The notes under the pieces are model-generated. The model ran no database searches. It saw only the letters and a list, made by a program, of their open reading frames with translations, and had not been told where the DNA came from. This document shows positions 34,827-43,416 of a stretch of 64,000 nt of DNA, one piece after another (the first letter of the stretch is position 1; each line of letters opens with the position of its first letter). The position numbers were made by a program, and so were the translations under genes. The DNA is from Candidatus Omnitrophota bacterium. Its GTDB lineage: Bacteria > Omnitrophota > Gorgyraeia > Duberdicusellales > 4484-171. Where the stretch lies: the NCBI GenBank assembly GCA_023227945.1, contig JALOCC010000001.1:124001-188000 (forward strand), given 5' to 3'.

Positions 34827-37800
34827 ATGCCAAGGAGGAAAGATATAAAAAAAGTTTTAATTATCGGTTCCGGCCCCATCATTATCGGCCAGGCTTGCGA
34901 ATTTGATTATTCGGGAACGCAAGCTTGTAAAGCTTTACGTGAAGAAGGTTATGAGATAGTGCTGGTTAATTCAAACCCGGCAACCATTATGACTGACCCG
35001 GGCATGGCAGATAAAACCTATATTGAGCCGCTTACCGTAGAAAGCTTAGGAAAAATTATAGAACGCGAAAAGCCCGATGCGTTACTTCCTAATCTTGGCG
35101 GGCAAACCGGGCTTAACCTTGCATCCAGCCTTCATAAAGCCGGTATTTTAAAAAAATACGGCGTGGAAATTATCGGAGTAAAAGCTGATGCTATTGAACG
35201 CGGCGAAGACCGGCTTGCCTTTAAAGAAACCATGAATAAGCTTGGCATCGGCCTGCCGAAATCAGAAATTTGCCACTCCACAGAAGAAGCAGAAAAAATA
35301 GCCGAGGGCTTAGGCTATCCAGTAATAGTCAGGCCAGCATATACTTTGGGCGGAACCGGCGGTGGCATTGCTTATAACGTGGAGGAGCTACGCATAATTA
35401 CAAATAGGGGGATAAGCGCCAGCCTTATTCATCAGGTGTTGATAGAAGAATCAGTATTAGGATGGGAAGAACTTGAACTTGAAGTAGTAAGGGACCAGAA
35501 AAACAATAAAATTACTGTTTGTTTTATTGAGAATATCGACCCGATGGGCGTACACACCGGAGATAGTTTTTGCGCTGCGCCAATGCTTACGGTTCCTGAA
35601 AAATTACAGAAAAAAATGCAGGAGCTTTCCTATAAAATAGTTGACGCTATCGGAGTTGTCGGCGGGACAAACATACAATTCGCGCATAACCCCGAAGATG
35701 ATAGATTGGTTGCCATTGAAATTAATCCAAGAACGTCTCGTTCTTCAGCCCTTGCCTCAAAAGCAACCGGATTTCCTATCGCACGCATTTCTACAAAGCT
35801 TGCCGCAGGCCTTAGTATGGATGAAATACCTTACTGGCGTAGGGGAACGCTTGAAAAATACGAGCCAAGCGGCGATTACGTAGTCATAAAATTTGCGCGC
35901 TGGGCATTTGAGAAATTCCGCCAGGCAAAAGACATTTTAGGCACACAAATGAAAGCTGTCGGCGAAGTAATGAGCATCGGAAAAAATTTTAAAGAAGCAA
36001 TGCAAAAATCCATACGCTCTTTGGAAATAGGCAGATATGGCTTAGGAGTTAAAAAGTTTAAAGAAATAGATTTAGCAGCCTTAAAAGAAAGATTAAGATT
36101 TCCTTCCAGCGAGCGCATTTTTCTAATGTATGAGGCGCTACGCAGAGGCGTTTCCATCGAAGAGCTTTATCAAATGACGCATATCGGCCGTTGGTTTATT
36201 AATGAGATGAAAGATTTGGTTGTTTACGAAGAGGAGTTATTAAAATTTAAATGGAGCGAGTTACCGGACAAAAAACTCATTAAAGCTAAAGAATGGGGGT
36301 TTTCCGACAGGTATTTAGGCGAGCTTTTCGGCGTAAAAGAAAAAACTGTGCGTGAAAAAAGAATTGCTTTAGGCAAAGAGGAAAAATTTAATGCCGTTCC
36401 CGTAAGCGGTGTTGACAACGCAGCTTATTATTATTCTACATATAATGCTAATGATGAGGTTCCGGTTTCCGACAAAAAGAAAGTAATGATTTTAGGCGGC
36501 GGGCCAAACCGTATCGGCCAGGGTATTGAATTTGATTACACCTGCGTTCACGCTGCTTTTGCTTTACGTGACGAAGGCCTTGAGTCCATAATGGTTAACT
36601 GTAACCCGGAAACGGTCTCAACCGATTATGACACATCCAATAAACTTTATTTCGAACCCTTAACCGTTGAAGACGTGCTGGCGATTTACGAAAAAGAAAA
36701 GCCTGAAGGCGTAATTGTGCAATTCGGCGGCCAGACCCCTTTAAATATCGCCCAGCAATTAAAAGATAACGGTGTTAAAATTTTAGGAACTTCTCCGGAA
36801 AGCATCCGCCTTGCCGAGGACAGAGAATATTTTAGAGAGAGGATTAAAAAATTAGACATTCCGCAACCGGACGGTGATGCTGCGCGTTCGCTCGATGATG
36901 CGATTAAGATTGCAAACCGCATCGGCTACCCCTTAATGGTGCGGCCGTCATTTGTTTTGGGAGGCCGCGGAATGGAAGTTGTTTATGACGAGGCGATGCT
37001 TAGAAAATATGCCGAAGAAGCAATCGAGATTACGCCGGAATTTCCAATGTTGATTGACCGTTTTCTGGAGCAGGCAATTGAAACCGAGGTTGATGCGCTT
37101 TGTGACGGTGAAAATACTTTTGTCGCTGCAATAATGGAACACATCGAGCTTGCCGGAGTGCACTCGGGGGATTCTGCCTGTGCAATACCCCCACGCACAA
37201 TTCCGGAAAAACATTTAAAAACAATTGAGGATTACACAGCTAAAATCGCCAAAGACCTTAAAGTTGTAGGCCTTATGAATATTCAGTACGCAATCTGCAA
37301 TGACAAAGTTTATATTTTAGAGGCAAACCCGCGCGCGTCCCGCACTGTTCCGGTAGTTTCTAAAGTAACAGGAATATCTATTGCGCGTATTGCCACGCTT
37401 CTTATGCTTGGCAAAAAAATAAAAGATTTTCCAGAGTTGAAAAAAATCAAACTTCCTTACACCGGAGTTAAAGAAGCAGTATTCCCCTTTAATATGTTTC
37501 CGGAAGTTGACCCTATCTTGGGCCCGGAAATGCGCGCAACAGGAGAAGTTATGGGCATGGGCGATAGTTTTGGCCTGGCGTTTTGTAAATCTCAGGAGGC
37601 AACCGGCTTACAGCTTCCCGAAAAAGGCAATGTGCTGATTACGGTTGCGGACAGAGACAAAAAACATATTGTTCCGGTCGCAAAAAAGCTAAAAAAATTA
37701 GGGTTTAATATTTATGCTACCAAAAGAACAAGCGCGGTGTTAAAAGAAAACGGAGTAGAAAACATTGAAATAAGCAAAATTGATGAAGGCAGGCCTGACA

Positions 37801-38027
37801 TCTCAGATTTTATTAAAAACAAAGAGCTGCACTTAATTATTAACACTCCTCTCGGCCCAAGCGGCAAACAGGATGATGCTTATATTCGCAGAATGGCGAT
37901 ACAATACAAAGTCCCTTATATTACTACAGTCGCAGCAGCAGCGGCAAGTGTGGAAGGTATTGAGGCGATGCAAAAACAGAAAGATTCACCCAAGTCTTTA
38001 CAGGAATATCATAAGATGATTAAGTAA
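34827..38027 (+). CDS. carB: Carbamoyl-phosphate synthase large subunit
   Basis: Makes carbamoyl phosphate from glutamine-derived ammonia, bicarbonate and two ATP for pyrimidines and arginine. The 1066 residues show the two homologous ATP-grasp halves: KKVLIIGSGPIIIGQACEFDYSGTQACKAL at the N-terminus and KKVMILGGGPNRIGQGIEFDYTCVHAAFAL in the middle; VRPAYTLGGTGGGIAY and VRPSFVLGGRGMEVVY are the two nucleotide loops. A C-terminal MGS-like allosteric domain follows (NVLITVADRDKKHIVPVAKKL). A GGGAGG ribosome site precedes the ATG. The partner carA is not adjacent and not in this window. Confidence 0.97.
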   Translation: MPRRKDIKKVLIIGSGPIIIGQACEFDYSGTQACKALREEGYEIVLVNSNPATIMTDPGMADKTYIEPLTVESLGKIIEREKPDALLPNLGGQTGLNLASSLHKAGILKKYGVEIIGVKADAIERGEDRLAFKETMNKLGIGLPKSEICHSTEEAEKIAEGLGYPVIVRPAYTLGGTGGGIAYNVEELRIITNRGISASLIHQVLIEESVLGWEELELEVVRDQKNNKITVCFIENIDPMGVHTGDSFCAAPMLTVPEKLQKKMQELSYKIVDAIGVVGGTNIQFAHNPEDDRLVAIEINPRTSRSSALASKATGFPIARISTKLAAGLSMDEIPYWRRGTLEKYEPSGDYVVIKFARWAFEKFRQAKDILGTQMKAVGEVMSIGKNFKEAMQKSIRSLEIGRYGLGVKKFKEIDLAALKERLRFPSSERIFLMYEALRRGVSIEELYQMTHIGRWFINEMKDLVVYEEELLKFKWSELPDKKLIKAKEWGFSDRYLGELFGVKEKTVREKRIALGKEEKFNAVPVSGVDNAAYYYSTYNANDEVPVSDKKKVMILGGGPNRIGQGIEFDYTCVHAAFALRDEGLESIMVNCNPETVSTDYDTSNKLYFEPLTVEDVLAIYEKEKPEGVIVQFGGQTPLNIAQQLKDNGVKILGTSPESIRLAEDREYFRERIKKLDIPQPDGDAARSLDDAIKIANRIGYPLMVRPSFVLGGRGMEVVYDEAMLRKYAEEAIEITPEFPMLIDRFLEQAIETEVDALCDGENTFVAAIMEHIELAGVHSGDSACAIPPRTIPEKHLKTIEDYTAKIAKDLKVVGLMNIQYAICNDKVYILEANPRASRTVPVVSKVTGISIARIATLLMLGKKIKDFPELKKIKLPYTGVKEAVFPFNMFPEVDPILGPEMRATGEVMGMGDSFGLAFCKSQEATGLQLPEKGNVLITVADRDKKHIVPVAKKLKKLGFNIYATKRTSAVLKENGVENIEISKIDEGRPDISDFIKNKELHLIINTPLGPSGKQDDAYIRRMAIQYKVPYITTVAAAAASVEGIEAMQKQKDSPKSLQEYHKMIK

Positions 38028-38028
38028 C

Positions 38029-38109
38029 ACAGATAATTACAGATTGGAAATCTCAGATGATCGCAGATGATTTATCTGTGATTATCTGCTTCCGAATCTG
38101 TGGTTATCT
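38029..38109. repeat. Outer arms only of mosaic element A
   Basis: ACACAGATAATTACAGATT, then GATGATCGCAGATGATTTATCTGTGATTATCTGC, then AATCTGTGGTTATCTGTGT. No core is present. It runs directly into the GAGCGAAGCGG leader of the next gene. Confidence 0.8.
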
Positions 38110-38129
38110 GTGTAATGGAGCGAAGCGGC

Positions 38130-38639
38130 ATGCTGAATAAAGAAGAGATAAAAAAAATAATCAACGAGAAAAAATTAATCGAAGGCCACATCGATTTAGA
38201 AATCCAACTTACTCCGAATGGTTTTGATTTGACTGCAGGAAAAATTTACGAATTCGATGCCCCCGGAGCGGTAGATTTTTCCAACAAAGAAAGAATTGTG
38301 CCGGAAGGTAAAGAGCTCATTCCAAAAAAGAAAAATCCAGCAGATAAATTCGGCTGGTGGGAATTAAAAACAGGCGCGTATAAGGTAAGAACAAACGAAA
38401 CAGTTAATCTTCCGAATGATTTAGTAGCCCAAGCTTTTACCCGCACAACGCTTCTACGTATGGGTGCTTTTACCCAGCACGGCGTATGGGACGCCGGCTT
38501 CAGAGGCCGCGGAGAATTTGTTTTAATCGTCGGTAACCCCCATGGGATAAAGATAAAACAAAACGCCCGCATCGCTCAGCTTGTGTTTCTGCCGACAAAA
38601 GAAACAGAAAGTTATAAAGGGATATATAATAATATATAG
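38130..38639 (+). CDS. dCTP deaminase / dUTPase-family protein
   Basis: A 169-residue trimeric dUTPase-fold protein of the dCTP deaminase branch: HIDLEIQLTPNGFDLTAGKIYEF near the N-terminus, then AQAFTRTTLLRMGAFTQHGVWDAGFRGRGEFVL and IKIKQNARIAQLVFLP. It should deaminate dCTP, or cleave dUTP, to feed dTTP synthesis. In-frame ATGs at 38100 and 38115 lie in repeat-derived sequence; the ATG at 38130 is preferred because it follows GAGCGAAGCGGC, the counterpart of the CGAAGTGAGGCGAA-type leaders before pyrC and EndoQ. It complements the nearby pyrimidine genes. Confidence 0.83.
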   Translation: MLNKEEIKKIINEKKLIEGHIDLEIQLTPNGFDLTAGKIYEFDAPGAVDFSNKERIVPEGKELIPKKKNPADKFGWWELKTGAYKVRTNETVNLPNDLVAQAFTRTTLLRMGAFTQHGVWDAGFRGRGEFVLIVGNPHGIKIKQNARIAQLVFLPTKETESYKGIYNNI

Positions 38640-38645
38640 TTATAA

Positions 38646-38789
38646 TAACCAAGCTCCAAGATACAATAACCAAACAATGACCAATAATCAAATTCCAATA
38701 ACCAAACAAAAAACAGTATCTCCGTTTGGTTATTGGATATTGGAATTTGAATATTGTTTGTATCTTGTATCTTGGTTATTGGTTATTTA
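38646..38789. repeat. Inverted repeat, CCAATAACCAAGATACAA family (copy 2)
   Basis: AATAACCAAGCTCCAAGATACAATAACC on the left, GGTTATTGGATATTGGAATTTG and TTGTATCTTGGTTATTGG on the right. The first 40 bases match the copy at the end of atpA almost exactly. It ends four bases before the YjbQ start codon. Confidence 0.9.
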
Positions 38790-38792
38790 ATC

Positions 38793-39188
38793 ATGAATAC
38801 AATAGAAGTCAAAACTACAAAACGAAATGAATTTGTAGATATAACTTCCAAGGTAGAAAAAATTGTCAAAGATTCGAAAATAAAAGACGGACTCTGTGTT
38901 GTTTTTTGCCCGCATACAACAGCGGCTTTAACTATTAACGAAAATGCCGACCCCTCAGTTCAAAAAGATATCATTAGCCACCTTGAAGAATTAGTTCCTG
39001 CCGGTAAAGGTTTTTCTCATTCAGAGGGCAACTCTGATGCGCACATTAAGGCTTCTCTTTTGGGCAGCTCCTTAAATGTTATAATCAAAGACGGGAACTT
39101 AGCTCTCGGCACCTGGCAGGGGATTTATTTCTGCGAGTTTGACGGGTCAAGACAGCGACAAATATATGTAAAAATAATAGAAATGTAA
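38793..39188 (+). CDS. YjbQ/UPF0047 family protein
   Basis: A 131-residue protein of the YjbQ family (often named secondary thiamine-phosphate synthase). Signatures are CPHTTAALTINENADPSVQKDI and the C-terminal LGTWQGIYFCEFDGSRQRQIYVKI, with the conserved histidines of HTT and of the SEGNSDAHIKASLLGSS block. Biochemical role uncertain; E. coli YjbQ has weak thiamine phosphate synthase activity. The frame continues upstream through the repeat to 38754, but the family begins at the ATG at 38793. Confidence 0.87.
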   Translation: MNTIEVKTTKRNEFVDITSKVEKIVKDSKIKDGLCVVFCPHTTAALTINENADPSVQKDIISHLEELVPAGKGFSHSEGNSDAHIKASLLGSSLNVIIKDGNLALGTWQGIYFCEFDGSRQRQIYVKIIEM

Positions 39189-39240
39189 TAGCCACCGCTT
39201 TTCATTTTTGAAATGAGCGGATTATCAAAAGGCCGAAAAA

Positions 39241-39966
39241 ATGGTTGATAATGGTTTAAATTTTTTAGCAGCCAGCATACTAAAAGAAATGGAACTTCTA
39301 CCTAAAGGATCCCGACCAAACCTCGAAAAAGACAAGTTAATTCAATTTTTGGAAAATATAGACATCAAAGATAGAGAATTATTTATTACATCTATTCTAT
39401 GCTTTTTTGCTTATTTTAAATCAATAGTTCCTTGTGCAGAAACGCCTGGCACTGCGTCAATATGGACGAATTATGTTCTGATAACATTATTTGCTTTAGT
39501 TGAAAGATCTATGGAAAAAGAGGTATCTTTTTGGAGCTACATAAATAAAGATGAGAATATAAAAAGATGCAATAAAGGGGATACAAAAAAGGTTATTGAG
39601 GAATGGAGGCAAAAACATGGTTCATCTGAAAAAATACGTAGATTTTTTAAAGAAAATATCAAAAAAGAAGAAACAGATGAAATTGAAAAAGTAATCAAGA
39701 AGGATCCTAAATTTAAAAATGTGAGTGATATTGATGTTTTTATTACAAAAATTATTAAACTTAGAGGTGAATTTGTTCATGGTTTATCCTTGGAATGTAT
39801 AAGTTCTTCGAATATTTATGCTATGTTAGTTCAAGACAAAAATGGAAATTTAATTAGCGATAATATGCAGTGGGTTAAAACTATTGATATTAACAAATTG
39901 ATCGCATATATCTTAAAAGGAATCTTCAGAAAATTTGATACTAAAAAAATAGTAACTTCGATATAA
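39241..39966 (+). CDS. Hypothetical protein with a HEPN-like RxxxxH motif
   Basis: A 241-residue, lysine- and isoleucine-rich, mainly helical protein with no family that can be named with confidence. Near the C-terminus LRGEFVHGL (about residues 178-186) has the Arg-x4-His spacing of HEPN ribonuclease domains, in which these two residues form the active site. HEPN proteins are often RNases in defence or toxin systems. The gene is visibly more AT-rich than its neighbours, which suggests acquisition. It lies between a YjbQ gene and a cysteine-rich microprotein. No partner nucleotidyltransferase is seen. Confidence 0.6.
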   Translation: MVDNGLNFLAASILKEMELLPKGSRPNLEKDKLIQFLENIDIKDRELFITSILCFFAYFKSIVPCAETPGTASIWTNYVLITLFALVERSMEKEVSFWSYINKDENIKRCNKGDTKKVIEEWRQKHGSSEKIRRFFKENIKKEETDEIEKVIKKDPKFKNVSDIDVFITKIIKLRGEFVHGLSLECISSSNIYAMLVQDKNGNLISDNMQWVKTIDINKLIAYILKGIFRKFDTKKIVTSI

Positions 39967-40010
39967 AAAATAAGGATGTTTCTAATTTTTGAAAATGGAT
40001 AAATAATTGC

Positions 40011-40172
40011 ATGGATTTCTTTAATGGTTTGATACCTAAACTAAGTTTATGCATTACTTGTAAACGCAATGGTGATGTGGAACGGGAAGCTTTCTGCGTA
40101 TTAAATCGTATGGATCAAAAGGGCAAGGGCGATTTTAAATATGAAGCTTGTGGGCGGAAGCGAGTAGGATAA
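40011..40172 (+). CDS. Cysteine-rich microprotein (53 aa)
   Basis: A 53-codon frame starting MDFFNGLIPKLSLCITC. Cysteines at residues 14, 17, 29 and 46 could hold one zinc or iron-sulfur site; the rest is charged. No ribosome site is obvious and no family is recognised with certainty. Support comes from the CxxC plus two further cysteines and the lack of any other content between the HEPN-like gene and mutM (39967-40234). It could equally be a chance frame. Confidence 0.45.
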   Translation: MDFFNGLIPKLSLCITCKRNGDVEREAFCVLNRMDQKGKGDFKYEACGRKRVG

Positions 40173-40234
40173 TGACAGAGCGTTTATCCGCGTATAGCTT
40201 TGCGGTAATCCGTCCCTATCATTAAGGAGAAGAT

Positions 40235-41038
40235 ATGCCGGAATTGCCAGAGGTTGAAACAATTAAACGCGAATTAGAAAAAGCGGTTTTGGGGAAAAAA
40301 ATCACAAAAGTTTCTGTGATTAACCCGAAAGTAATCAAAGAGCCGTCTCCTAAAGAATTCCAAAAAGAAATTGCCGGCGCAACCATAAAAAATATTCTGC
40401 GAAAAGCAAAATTGCTGATTATTGAATTATCAAATGGCAAGTTTCTGGCAATCCATCTTAAAATGACCGGTCAATTAATTTATCCGGGAAAAGGCTCTAA
40501 GCTTACAAGAGTTATTTTTAGCTTGTCTTCCGGTAAAGATTTAGATTTTAATGACGGCCGCTTGTTTGCGGAATTACGGCTGGTTGATGATTGGCAGAAA
40601 TTAAAATTTATTCAAAGCTTGGGCCCGGAACCTTTTGATTTATCGTGCGAGCATTTTAAAAAAATGCTCGCCTCTAAAAAAACAAAGATAAAACCGCTTT
40701 TACTGGATCAAACATTTATTTCCGGTGTTGGCAATATTTACGCCAACGAAGCGCTGTTTCGCGCAAAAATCAACCCCGGCAGGCCGGCAAATAGCTTGTC
40801 GCAAAAGGAAAAAGAGCTCCTTTTTAATGAACTAAAAGAAACACTTAAAGAGGCAATTGCCCATAAAGGTTCATCCGTTGACCAATATGTCCAGCTTTCC
40901 GGTGAAGATGGCGGTTACGCAAAGTACCACAAGGTTTACGATAGAGAAAAAAAGCCCTGTTTAAAATGTAAAATCCCTATCCAGCGAATAAGTTTAGGCG
41001 GCCGCGGCACATATTTTTGCCCGCACTGCCAAGCGTAA
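40235..41038 (+). CDS. mutM: Formamidopyrimidine-DNA glycosylase
   Basis: Removes 8-oxoguanine and formamidopyrimidines and cuts the resulting abasic site. It begins with the catalytic PELPEVETI (Pro after the initiator Met is the nucleophile), continues with AIHLKMTGQLI and LLLDQTFISGVGNIYANEALF in the helix-two-turn-helix, and ends in the zinc finger CLKCKIPI...GRGTYFCPHCQA. At 267 residues it is complete. A GGAGA ribosome site precedes the ATG. Confidence 0.96.
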   Translation: MPELPEVETIKRELEKAVLGKKITKVSVINPKVIKEPSPKEFQKEIAGATIKNILRKAKLLIIELSNGKFLAIHLKMTGQLIYPGKGSKLTRVIFSLSSGKDLDFNDGRLFAELRLVDDWQKLKFIQSLGPEPFDLSCEHFKKMLASKKTKIKPLLLDQTFISGVGNIYANEALFRAKINPGRPANSLSQKEKELLFNELKETLKEAIAHKGSSVDQYVQLSGEDGGYAKYHKVYDREKKPCLKCKIPIQRISLGGRGTYFCPHCQA

Positions 41039-41221
41039 AACACAGATGATCGCAAATAAGAAGATAGAAATACAGTTGAAACACGCTCGCTTTGCTCGCG
41101 AAATACAGTAGAAATACAATTGTATATCTACTGTATATCCACCGTATTTCTATCGTATATTAATTACAGTGGAATTTATCTGTGATCATCTGCTCTCCAA
41201 TCTGTGGTCATCTGTGTAATA
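41039..41221. repeat. Mosaic repeat element A, core 2 in reversed orientation (copy 3)
   Basis: Outer arms ACACAGATGATCGCAAAT and AATCTGTGGTCATCTGTGT; the core AGAAATACAGTTGAAACACGCTCGC...ATCGTATATTAATTACAGTGGAATTT is the diverged reverse complement of the core at 33339-33463. Confidence 0.88.
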
Positions 41222-41227
41222 AAACAA

Positions 41228-43078
41228 ATGTTAAACCAAAATGAAATAATCTCGCTACTTAAACCTCACCTAAAAAAACCTTTTGTTTTTCTTGAAACAG
41301 CGAATTTCGATAAAGATAACGTAAGCTCTTTTTTGTTTAAAGATTTTTCTGAAGTTTTTATTTTTAATTACAAAGACGACGTAGACAAATTTTTTGAAAA
41401 AGCAGAAAGTTGTTTAGGGAAAAATCAATGGCTCTGCGGATTTTTTTCGTATGAATTCGGCTACTGCCTTGAACCAGCACTATACTACCTAAAAGAAAAA
41501 AACAATTTTCCGCTTGCCTGGCTTGCCTGCTGTAAAGAGCCAGTTAAAATAATCAACTGCCACCCTATTCCGGTTTGTGCCGATAGAAAATCAAAAAAAA
41601 GTTTTCGGATAAAAAATATAAAACCTAATATCAGCTACCGCCAATACGCAACCACAATCAGAAAAATAAAAACATACCTTGGAAACGGCACCAACTACCA
41701 AACTAACTTTACCTTCAAGATAAAATTCTCTTTTTCAGGAGATGTTTTAAATTTCTATGCTGCCTTGCGGGCAGCTCAGCCGACATCTTATATGGCGCTT
41801 ATAAACACAGGCGAGTGTTTTATTATTTCTCTATCGCCGGAACTTTTTTTTAGGCAAGATGGCAATAAAATTACGACCAAACCCATGAAGGGAACTATCG
41901 GCCGCGGGAATACTTTATCCGAGGATAAGATAAATGAAAGCAAGCTAACGGCAGACAAAAAAATAATGGCTGAGAACTTAATGATTGTTGATTTGCTGCG
42001 TAATGATTTAGGAAGAGTTTCAAAAAAAGTATGGGTGCCTGAGATTTTCTGCGCAGAAAAATACAGAACCCTTTACCAGATGACCTCAACCATATCAGCC
42101 AAGTTGAAAAATGATACCGGTATTCGGGAAATTTTTTCTTCGCTTTTCCCCTCCGGCTCGGTAACCGGCGCACCCAAGATAAAGACTATGGAGATTATCA
42201 AAGAATTGGAAAAAGAGCCCCGCAATATTTATACCGGAGCAATAGGCTATATCTCGCCGGCCCAAAAAGCCTGTTTTAACGTTGCAATAAGGACTATTGT
42301 GCTTTCTGAGGATAAAGGAGAAATGGGTATTGGCGGGGGCATTGTTTATGATTCAAGCGCAAAAAAAGAATACACGGAAGCAATGCTTAAAGCAAAATTC
42401 CTTACTCAGGGCCTCGACGGTTTTTCTCTCATAGAAACAATCCTCTGGGCAGAGAAAGGATATTTCCTGAATGATTTACATTTAAACCGGCTTAAAAAAT
42501 CCTGTGAATATTTTTCAATAAAACTAAATTTCGACAAACTCAAAAAAGAGTTGAATATTTTAGCAAAAAAACTAAAAGCAAAAGGCGGAAGATTTAAAAT
42601 AAGAATATTGGCAAACCTCGAGGGAAATTTCATGATAGAAAATTCTCCTCTCGGCGAACTGGGTTTCCCCGTAAAAGTTAAAATCAGCAGAAAAAAAATA
42701 AACCCACAGGATATTTTTCTTTACCATAAGACAACCAAGAGAAAATTTTATGAGGAAGAAAGAGAAAAAGCCAAAAACGCCGGATGCTTTGAGGCAATTT
42801 TCTTTAATAAATACGGAGAACTTACCGAAGGAAGCATTTCCAATGTTTTTGTCCCAAAGAACGGAATGCTTTATACTCCGCCGGTTAAATGCGGGCTTTT
42901 AAACGGTGTTTTACGCCAGCATCTTTTAAGAACCGATAAAGCAAAAGAGAAAACTCTTTATTTACGGGATATTTTGGCGGCCGATGCGATATATATAGGT
43001 AATTCCGTAAGGGGATTGATGAAAGCGGAAATTTCCCTTGCCTCTTTGAGAAATAACAGTAAAATAAAAATACCCTAA
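41228..43078 (+). CDS. pabB: Aminodeoxychorismate synthase component I fused to aminodeoxychorismate lyase (PabB-PabC)
   Basis: A 616-residue fusion for p-aminobenzoate, the folate precursor. The N-terminal ~410 residues are a chorismate-utilising enzyme (SPELFFRQDGNKITTKPMKGTIGRG, ENLMIVDLLRNDLGRVSK, SGSVTGAPKIKTMEII, GGGIVYDSSAKKEYTE). The C-terminal ~200 residues are a PLP aminotransferase-class-IV lyase, with FSLIETILW, the lysine-containing YHKTTKRKFYEEE and TEGSISNVF. The frame extends upstream to 41204 through the repeat; the ATG at 41228 is preferred. The glutamine amidotransferase pabA is not in the window. Confidence 0.93.
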   Translation: MLNQNEIISLLKPHLKKPFVFLETANFDKDNVSSFLFKDFSEVFIFNYKDDVDKFFEKAESCLGKNQWLCGFFSYEFGYCLEPALYYLKEKNNFPLAWLACCKEPVKIINCHPIPVCADRKSKKSFRIKNIKPNISYRQYATTIRKIKTYLGNGTNYQTNFTFKIKFSFSGDVLNFYAALRAAQPTSYMALINTGECFIISLSPELFFRQDGNKITTKPMKGTIGRGNTLSEDKINESKLTADKKIMAENLMIVDLLRNDLGRVSKKVWVPEIFCAEKYRTLYQMTSTISAKLKNDTGIREIFSSLFPSGSVTGAPKIKTMEIIKELEKEPRNIYTGAIGYISPAQKACFNVAIRTIVLSEDKGEMGIGGGIVYDSSAKKEYTEAMLKAKFLTQGLDGFSLIETILWAEKGYFLNDLHLNRLKKSCEYFSIKLNFDKLKKELNILAKKLKAKGGRFKIRILANLEGNFMIENSPLGELGFPVKVKISRKKINPQDIFLYHKTTKRKFYEEEREKAKNAGCFEAIFFNKYGELTEGSISNVFVPKNGMLYTPPVKCGLLNGVLRQHLLRTDKAKEKTLYLRDILAADAIYIGNSVRGLMKAEISLASLRNNSKIKIP

Positions 43079-43092
43079 ACGCAGTACTATCC

Positions 43093-43116
43093 CATATTCG
43101 CACGAATAAGGGTAAT
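43093..43116. promoter_or_regulatory. 24-base repeated leader with TATTCG/CGAATA palindrome, before the ArsR gene
   Basis: CATATTCGCACGAATAAGGGTAAT directly precedes the ATG; the identical 24 bases recur at 43392-43415 before pyrK. The palindrome TATTCG-CA-CGAATA is a candidate operator for the ArsR-type protein between them. Confidence 0.6.
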
Positions 43117-43389
43117 ATGAGTAAAGAAACAAAAGTATTTAAGGTTTTGGCTAATTCGCGCCGGCTAAAAATAATGGAGATGCTTCTTGCGAAAGAACGG
43201 CTTAGCGTCTCTACCATTTCGCACAAATTGAACCTTTCTTTTAAAAGCACCTCTAGGCACCTTTGCCTTTTGGAAAACAGCGGTTTACTGGAACGGGAGC
43301 AAGAGGGGCTTTTTGCGTTTTATAAAATCAAGAAAGATTTAAAGGCAGCATTTAAAAAACTTTTAGAAGGAATGTCCGTATTTGTATAA
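43117..43389 (+). CDS. ArsR-family winged-helix transcriptional regulator
   Basis: A 90-residue winged helix: FKVLANSRRLKIMEMLLAKERLSVSTISHKLNLSFKSTSRHLCLLENSGLLEREQEGLFAFYKI is the classic ArsR pattern. No cysteine pair of the metal-sensing kind is present in the recognition helix, so the signal is unknown. Both its own start and that of pyrK just downstream are preceded by the same palindromic 24-mer, which suggests autoregulation and control of the following genes. Confidence 0.85.
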   Translation: MSKETKVFKVLANSRRLKIMEMLLAKERLSVSTISHKLNLSFKSTSRHLCLLENSGLLEREQEGLFAFYKIKKDLKAAFKKLLEGMSVFV

Positions 43390-43391
43390 GA

Positions 43392-43415
43392 CATATTCGC
43401 ACGAATAAGGGTAAT
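43392..43415. promoter_or_regulatory. 24-base repeated leader, before pyrK
   Basis: Exact second copy of 43093-43116, two bases after the ArsR stop codon and one base before the pyrK start. Confidence 0.6.
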
Positions 43416-43416
43416 A

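Noticed and set aside
38754..38792. Upstream start for the YjbQ gene in the repeat
   Set aside because: The residues come from the right arm of the repeat and are not part of the YjbQ family.
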